Assembly (NCBI GenBank): GCA_019694335.1
Contig: JAIBCD010000028.1
Span: forward strand, 1-39,693
Direction: 5' to 3'
Length of the DNA: 39,693 nt
Source of the DNA: Rhodospirillaceae bacterium
GTDB taxonomy: Bacteria > Pseudomonadota > Alphaproteobacteria > Rhodospirillales > Rhodospirillaceae
The notes under the pieces are model-generated. The model was not told where the DNA came from and did not search any database. It saw nothing but the letters and a program-made list of their open reading frames with translations. The position numbers and the translations under genes were made by a program. Numbering within the stretch: the first letter of the stretch is position 1; the number at the start of each line of letters is the position of its first letter. Below, piece after piece: positions 35,469-39,693 of this stretch.

Positions 35469-36884
35469 CTAGGCGGCGCCGTGCGCGGCGAGCATTTGCA
35501 GCACATGGGCGCGCTGCGTCTCGACCACCTTCACGTTGTTCTCGAGGTTGAGCTCGGTGAACACCTGGGCGGCCTGTTCGAAGGCGTGCGCCGCCTCCCG
35601 CAGACAATCGACGTTGCGGGCGGCCACGCCTTTTTCCTTGAGCGCGGCGCCGATATTGGCGAGCGCGGTCGCCCATACCAGCGGCGCCTTGGTGCGGCTG
35701 CGGGAGTCGGCGATCTTCAGGAAAATGCTGACGGCTTTGTCGAACAGGCTGTCTTGCTGTGTGAGGCGGCCCATGGTGATCAAGAGGCCGCCCAGGGAGT
35801 TCTGCACATCCGCCCAGCGGTCCGGTGATTCGGTGATGGTCCAGATGGCGGTGGCGGCGGAGAAGGCGTCGGCCGCGTCCTTGAGGTGGATGGTCTCGCC
35901 GCTCTGCTGGGCGAGACTGTGGAGCGCCAGGCCCAGGCGCACTTTCAAGGCGGCGTAGTCGTCGGCGAACACTTCCTTGCGCACCATGGACAGGGCGGTG
36001 CGGTAATATTCGACGGTCTTGTCGCCGAGGCCGGCGCGATTGGTGAGATCGCCGATGGCCGAGAGTGCGTCGGCGATATGGGTGCCGATCATGGCGCGTT
36101 CGTGTTCCGGGAAGGCGTCGTTCCCCAGGATCAAGGCGCCCTGGTAGATGGTCACCGCCCGTTGCAGGGTTTTCACGTCACCGGTGCGCGCGCCGTCCAG
36201 GAGCTGCATGGCGGCGTAGCAGGCCTGCGCGGTGGCGCATTCGGCCACGGTGCCGTCGAAGTCGCCTTCGGCGAAATGGCTCGCCGCCTTGAGCACGGGG
36301 CGGAACAGGGTCGCGCGGGCGCGGATGCCGTCGGCGGTTTCCACATTGGTCGCGGCCAGCGCAGCGCCGAACACCAGGTCGCCGGTGGCGTCGTCGAACA
36401 GCGCCGGAACTTCCAGGCGTTCGAGCGCGGAGAACGACGCGCCTTGCGGATGCAACGGCGTCGCGCGCGCGAGGAAGCGCAGGCGCCAGGAAACATGGGA
36501 CGATGACGCACGGCGCCCCGGCACGGTGAGGCTCTCGCCCCAGATCAGCAGGTCGGCGCCGTCACGCTTCAGCCAGCGGCGGCCGAGATCGACCGCCATG
36601 GAGACGAACAACGCCTGGCTGTAGTCGGCGCCGGGCACAGTCAGCGGCCGGTCGGCGATGGCGATGGAAACGCCCATGCGCCCGGAAAGGCGGTCCTGGA
36701 TGTGGCGCGCGGCGAGCCCGGTGGTATCGCCGGCGAGCGGGCTGATCAGGATGCGAAGGGGTTCGACGCCGTAAAGCGCGTCTTCGGGTTCGTTGGCGCC
36801 GAGCGGCGCGAAAGCCGGCTCCGTAGGCCCAGGCCCCCGCAGCAGCAAGTCGATGAACGCGCCAACCTTGGACCCCAGCGCCAT
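35469..36884 (-). CDS. TPR-containing protein of unknown function
   Basis: A 471-residue protein of unrecognised specific function. The N-terminal part (about residues 40-150) contains LRILISPLAGDTTGLAARHI and GADLLIWGESLTVPG, reminiscent of TolB/FlgO-like domains that precede TPR arrays in alphaproteobacterial proteins. Residues about 200-465 are helical repeats with TPR-like pairs (WADVQNSLGGLLITMGRL; WATALANIGAALKEKGVAAR; LREAAHAFEQAAQVF). No signal peptide is evident. The start at 36884 (MALGSKVGAFIDLL) follows GGAG 8 bp upstream; the frame is open to 36944. The last 43 bp are repeated downstream of the gene. It is probably a scaffold or adaptor. Confidence 0.75.
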   Translation of the reverse strand: MALGSKVGAFIDLLLRGPGPTEPAFAPLGANEPEDALYGVEPLRILISPLAGDTTGLAARHIQDRLSGRMGVSIAIADRPLTVPGADYSQALFVSMAVDLGRRWLKRDGADLLIWGESLTVPGRRASSSHVSWRLRFLARATPLHPQGASFSALERLEVPALFDDATGDLVFGAALAATNVETADGIRARATLFRPVLKAASHFAEGDFDGTVAECATAQACYAAMQLLDGARTGDVKTLQRAVTIYQGALILGNDAFPEHERAMIGTHIADALSAIGDLTNRAGLGDKTVEYYRTALSMVRKEVFADDYAALKVRLGLALHSLAQQSGETIHLKDAADAFSAATAIWTITESPDRWADVQNSLGGLLITMGRLTQQDSLFDKAVSIFLKIADSRSRTKAPLVWATALANIGAALKEKGVAARNVDCLREAAHAFEQAAQVFTELNLENNVKVVETQRAHVLQMLAAHGAA

Positions 36885-36964
36885 TCCGCCCGCTCCAACC
36901 AAACACCCGATCCTAACGGCCATCCGGGGGACGGCCTGAATCAAATGCTTATGAGGTGGCGTTT

Positions 36965-36998
36965 AAAAATCCATTGAGACTCGTCAAAGGCGAGGCTC
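36965..36998 (-). terminator. Possible terminator after the SDHAF4-like gene
   Basis: On the minus strand an 8-bp imperfect stem (complements of 36991-36998 and 36976-36983, one mismatch) overlaps the stop codon and is followed after a few bases by ATTTTTA. The stem is weak and the spacing to the T run is longer than ideal. Confidence 0.35.
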
Positions 36999-37176
36999 AA
37001 AAGTCGGAACAGCGGCCTTTGCGTTCCCAATCGCCGAAACGGGTCGGCTCCGGGCCCTTTGGACCGCCGGTTTCTGTAACAGGCGGCGCGGGCACGGCTT
37101 TACCTTCGGGCTGCGGCGCCTTGGGCTTCAAAGCGGCGGCTTCGGGGCTGAGGGCCAGGGGTTTCGGCGTTGTCAT
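36997..37176 (-). CDS. SDHAF4-like succinate dehydrogenase assembly factor (DUF1674)
   Basis: A 59-residue protein. The C-terminal ETGGPKGPEPTRFGDWERKG followed by RCSDF is the DUF1674 signature that ends almost all members. The N-terminal half is a Pro/Ala/Lys-rich tail of low complexity, as usual. The mitochondrial relative SDHAF4 binds the flavinylated SdhA subunit and aids complex II assembly, so a similar role is inferred here. The ATG is at 37176. It is divergent from htpX across an 88-bp gap, a neighbourhood that recurs in alphaproteobacteria. Succinate dehydrogenase genes are not in the window. Confidence 0.88.
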   Translation of the reverse strand: MTTPKPLALSPEAAALKPKAPQPEGKAVPAPPVTETGGPKGPEPTRFGDWERKGRCSDF

Positions 37177-37190
37177 CGGCTAGAGATAGT

Positions 37191-37218
37191 CTTGAGTTCG
37201 TGAATTTACCACATAGAT
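37191..37218 (+). promoter_or_regulatory. Candidate heat-shock-type (sigma32) promoter of htpX
   Basis: CTTGAGT (37191-37197) and CATAGAT (37212-37218) separated by 14 bp resemble sigma32 -35 and -10 elements. The predicted start would leave a leader of about 40 nt before the htpX ATG. HtpX is heat-inducible in other bacteria. Pattern match only. Confidence 0.35.
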
Positions 37219-37264
37219 CAGTGCGGTATGTCTCAGGGCATCAACTGACGGAGTTCGCGGCACT

Positions 37265-38185
37265 ATGAATACGATGCGTGCGGGCCTTTTGCTGGCGGCG
37301 ATGACCGGCATTTTCCTCGCGGTCGGCTATGCCATCGGCGGCAGCCAGGGGATGGTGATCGCCTTCCTGTTCGCGGTCGGCACCAATGCCTTCGCTTACT
37401 GGAATTCCGACAAGATGGTGCTCGGCATGTACGGTGCGCGGGAAGTTTCGCGCGACACCGCGCCGGAGTTCTACGACATCATCGCCCGCCTCGCCGCGCG
37501 GGCGAAGCTGCCGATGCCCAAGGTCTATATCATCGACAGCGACCAGCCCAACGCCTTCGCCACGGGCCGCGATCCCGAACACGCGGCAGTCGCGGCGACC
37601 ACGGGGCTTCTCCGGATCCTCGATGACCGCGAGATCGCCGGTGTCATGGGCCACGAGCTCGCTCATGTGCGCAACCGCGACACCCTGATCATGACCATCA
37701 CCGCGACCCTCGCGGGCGCCATCGGCATGCTCGCCAATTTCGCGTTCTTCCTGGGCGGGCGGCGCGACGAGCGCGGCGGCGGCAACGCCATACTCTCCAT
37801 TGCGATGATGATCCTGGCCCCGATCGCGGCGGCCCTGGTGCAGTTCGCTATCTCGCGTACGCGGGAATACGGCGCCGACCACGGCGGCGCGGAAATCAGC
37901 GGCGATCCGCTGGCATTGGCCTCGGCTCTCGCGAAGCTGGAACAGATGGCCCATCAGGTGCCCAACGCCCAGGCCGAAGCCAACCCGGCCACGGCCCACC
38001 TGTTCATCGTGAATCCCTTGAGCGGCCACGGCGCCGACAACCTGTTCTCCACCCATCCGGCGGCCGGCAACCGCATCGCCAAACTGCAGGAGATCGCCCG
38101 GGCCATGGGATCCGCGCCGCCGCCGTCACGGGGTCCGTGGGACGATGCCGCGCCCAAGCCCCGCGCCAAAGGGCCCTGGGGTTAA
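37265..38185 (+). CDS. htpX: Membrane zinc protease HtpX
   Basis: An M48-family inner-membrane metalloprotease of 306 residues that degrades misfolded membrane proteins. Two N-terminal helices (about 6-25 and 29-46) precede the zinc site HELAH at 130-134, and two more hydrophobic segments (about 140-160 and 174-192) follow. The third ligand is the Glu in [33 protein letters not shown] is conserved near the C-terminus, which ends in a Pro-rich tail. GGAG lies 11 bp before the ATG. Confidence 0.96.
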   Translation: MNTMRAGLLLAAMTGIFLAVGYAIGGSQGMVIAFLFAVGTNAFAYWNSDKMVLGMYGAREVSRDTAPEFYDIIARLAARAKLPMPKVYIIDSDQPNAFATGRDPEHAAVAATTGLLRILDDREIAGVMGHELAHVRNRDTLIMTITATLAGAIGMLANFAFFLGGRRDERGGGNAILSIAMMILAPIAAALVQFAISRTREYGADHGGAEISGDPLALASALAKLEQMAHQVPNAQAEANPATAHLFIVNPLSGHGADNLFSTHPAAGNRIAKLQEIARAMGSAPPPSRGPWDDAAPKPRAKGPWG

Positions 38186-38237
38186 GAGGGGGGGGTGGGG
38201 CTGTTTCTGGGCGCCATCCTCGTTTAAGGAAGGCGCC

Positions 38238-39203
38238 ATGAACGAAGACCTGCCGGCCCTCAAGGATGTGGAAGCGGCGGCGGACCTGATCCGCCCCATC
38301 CTCACACCCACGCCTCAGATCTGCTGGCCGCTGCTGTCGGCCCGGGCGGGCGCGGAAGTCTGGGTGAAGCACGAGAACCACAATCCCACCGGAGCCTTCA
38401 AAGTGCGCGGCGGGCTCACCTATATGGCCGAACTGAAGGCGACACAGCCCGAAACCAGGGGTGTGATCGCCGCCACGCGCGGGAATCACGGCCAAAGCAT
38501 CGCTCATGCGGCAAAACGGGTGGGTTTGACGGCCACCATCGTCGTTCCGCGCGGCAATTCCCGCGAAAAGAACGCCGCAACAGCCGCCTATGGCGCGGAA
38601 CTGGTGGAACACGGCGCGGATTTCCAGGAAGCGCTGGAGCACGCGATTACCTTGGGAGAGGAACGCAAGCTTCACGCCGTGCCGTCCTTCGCCATGGGCC
38701 TGGTGCGTGGGGTCGCGACCTATGCCCGGGAGCTGCTGTTGGGCGTGCCGGACCTGGACACGGTCTATGTGCCGATCGGCCTAGGCTCGGGCATCTGCGG
38801 CATGATCGCCATGCGCGACGCCCTGAGGCTGAAGACCAAAGTCGTCGGGGTGGTGGCCGAGGGCGCCCAGGCCTATGCCCTGTCGTTCAAGGCCGGCCGG
38901 CCCGTCCCCACCAACCAGGCGGTGACGGTGGCCGACGGCCTGGCGGTTCGCACGCCCCATCCCCGGGCGGTGGAGATCGTCTGTAAGGGCGCCGACCGGA
39001 TCGTGGTCGTGACCGACCCGGAGATTCGCGCCGCCATGACCCACTACTACACCGACACCCATAATCTGGCCGAAGGGGCGGGCGCGGCGGCGCTGGCGGC
39101 TTTGCTGCAGGAAAGCCGCAGCATGGCCGGCAGAAAGGTCGCCGTGGTGCTGACTGGCGGCAATGTGGACCGGCCGGTTTATGCCGGGATTATCGGCATT
39201 TGA
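38238..39203 (+). CDS. Threonine/serine dehydratase family PLP enzyme
   Basis: A 321-residue fold-type II PLP enzyme. The Schiff-base lysine is Lys55 in NHNPTGAFKVRGG, the substrate loop is ATRGNHGQS, and the phosphate-binding loop reads VPIGLGSGICGM instead of the usual GGGGL-type sequence. It lacks the ACT domain of biosynthetic IlvA, so it is the short catabolic-type form. The exact substrate is uncertain: threonine, serine, or a related hydroxy-amino acid. The ATG at 38238 follows AAGGAAGG. Its stop overlaps the start of rsmB by 1 bp (TGATG), so the two are translationally coupled. Confidence 0.85.
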   Translation: MNEDLPALKDVEAAADLIRPILTPTPQICWPLLSARAGAEVWVKHENHNPTGAFKVRGGLTYMAELKATQPETRGVIAATRGNHGQSIAHAAKRVGLTATIVVPRGNSREKNAATAAYGAELVEHGADFQEALEHAITLGEERKLHAVPSFAMGLVRGVATYARELLLGVPDLDTVYVPIGLGSGICGMIAMRDALRLKTKVVGVVAEGAQAYALSFKAGRPVPTNQAVTVADGLAVRTPHPRAVEIVCKGADRIVVVTDPEIRAAMTHYYTDTHNLAEGAGAAALAALLQESRSMAGRKVAVVLTGGNVDRPVYAGIIGI

Positions 39204-39693
39204 TGGCGCAGCATACCTCCAAGAAGCCGCAGCAAAGCCCCGAGCTGGCCTCCCGCGCGGCGGCGCTGAATTTGCTGCAGGCCGTGCTGCAAAAACACCG
39301 CAGCATAGATGACGCCTTCGACAATGCTGCGCGCGGGCTGGAGCCCCGGGACCGTGCGTTTGTGCGCCTGCTGGTGGCCACCACCCTGCGCCGCCTGGGC
39401 CAGATCGACGACGTTTTGATGGGCTTTGTCGCAAAGGAACCGCCTCCGGACGTGCGCGATTTGCTGCGCCTGGGCGCCGCACAATTGCTGTTCCTGGGCA
39501 CGGCGCCCCACGCGGCGGTGGCCACCACCGTGGACCTGGTGAAACCCAAATACGGCCGGCTCTCGGGCCTCGCCAACGCGGTGATGCGCCGTGTCGCCGA
39601 CCAGGCGGCGGGCCTGGTCGCCGCCCAGGATGCGGCAAAGCTCAATACGCCGCCGTGGCTGTGGGATTCCTGGGTCGCGGCCTATGAGATCGG
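39203..39693 (+). CDS. rsmB: 16S rRNA cytosine-C5 methyltransferase RsmB, N-terminal part (cut by window end)
   Basis: The first 163 residues are the NusB-like RNA-binding domain: SPELASRAAALNLLQAVLQ, RDRAFVRLLVATTLRRLGQI, RDLLRLGAAQLLFLGTAPHA and GLANAVMRRVADQ. In RsmB this precedes a SAM-dependent methyltransferase domain that modifies C967 of 16S rRNA, which lies beyond the window. NusB itself is similar but shorter, lacks the NAVMRRV continuation and would end before the length seen here. The frame is open to the edge. htpX near rsmB is a common neighbourhood. Confidence 0.9.
   Translation, partial: MAQHTSKKPQQSPELASRAAALNLLQAVLQKHRSIDDAFDNAARGLEPRDRAFVRLLVATTLRRLGQIDDVLMGFVAKEPPPDVRDLLRLGAAQLLFLGTAPHAAVATTVDLVKPKYGRLSGLANAVMRRVADQAAGLVAAQDAAKLNTPPWLWDSWVAAYEI

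Overview
The window is chromosomal DNA of a GC-rich Gram-negative bacterium, almost certainly an alphaproteobacterium. The main evidence is gene order. On the minus strand, transcription runs tsaB-rimI-fur-(olsB-olsA)-miaB-phoH-ybeY-corC-lnt-(PraR-like regulator)-metK-trmB-rimP-nusA-ylxR-infB, a backbone typical of the class. A second class-typical block is hemD/mic60/hemY next to tsaD/gpsA/yciI. The Fur type, the OlsB/OlsA ornithine-lipid pair, the bacterial Mic60 (mitofilin) homologue and the SDHAF4-like protein agree. I cannot place it below class level with confidence.

Layout. 1-17100 (mostly minus strand): translation and transcription factors (infB, ylxR, nusA, rimP), tRNA and SAM enzymes (trmB, metK, miaB), the ybeY/phoH/corC/lnt cell-envelope and RNA cluster, ornithine-lipid synthesis, Fur, TusA, RimI and TsaB. 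A D12-class adenine methyltransferase gene plus a lower-GC stretch interrupts the conserved block between ybeY and corC. 17257-23353: a VanX-like dipeptidase, HemY, and an exceptional 1407-residue protein. That protein joins an N-terminal uroporphyrinogen-III-synthase-like domain, about 640 residues of charged helix with 51-residue tandem repeats, one membrane span and a C-terminal Mic60 domain. 23538-31070 (mostly plus strand): tsaD, gpsA, yciI, a small Rieske protein and acetyl-CoA synthetase. Two surface-polysaccharide genes (UDP-glucuronate 4-epimerase and a ManC with a histone-like basic tail) are interleaved among them. 31071-36884: a LysR regulator facing an FMN azoreductase, a three-gene ABC-2 exporter and a TPR protein. 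36997-39693: an SDHAF4-like small protein, divergent htpX, a threonine dehydratase family enzyme, and the start of rsmB, cut by the window end.

How the parts fit. Most genes are housekeeping and co-directional, with 1-8 bp overlaps that imply translational coupling. TsaB and TsaD, two parts of the t6A tRNA-modification machinery, are both here; RimI lies next to TsaB. The standout is the HemD-helix-Mic60 fusion followed 2 bp later by hemY. It appears to weld a haem-pathway domain to a membrane-shaping protein through a very long cytoplasmic rod, and hemC is absent from its usual place beside it. Other items worth checking are a terminator hairpin just ahead of rimP-nusA (possible NusA autoregulation), a 43-bp exact duplication of a gene end, and a 14-bp tandem duplication that created a five-codon coupling ORF between two permease genes. 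No tRNA, rRNA, CRISPR array, insertion sequence or prophage was seen.
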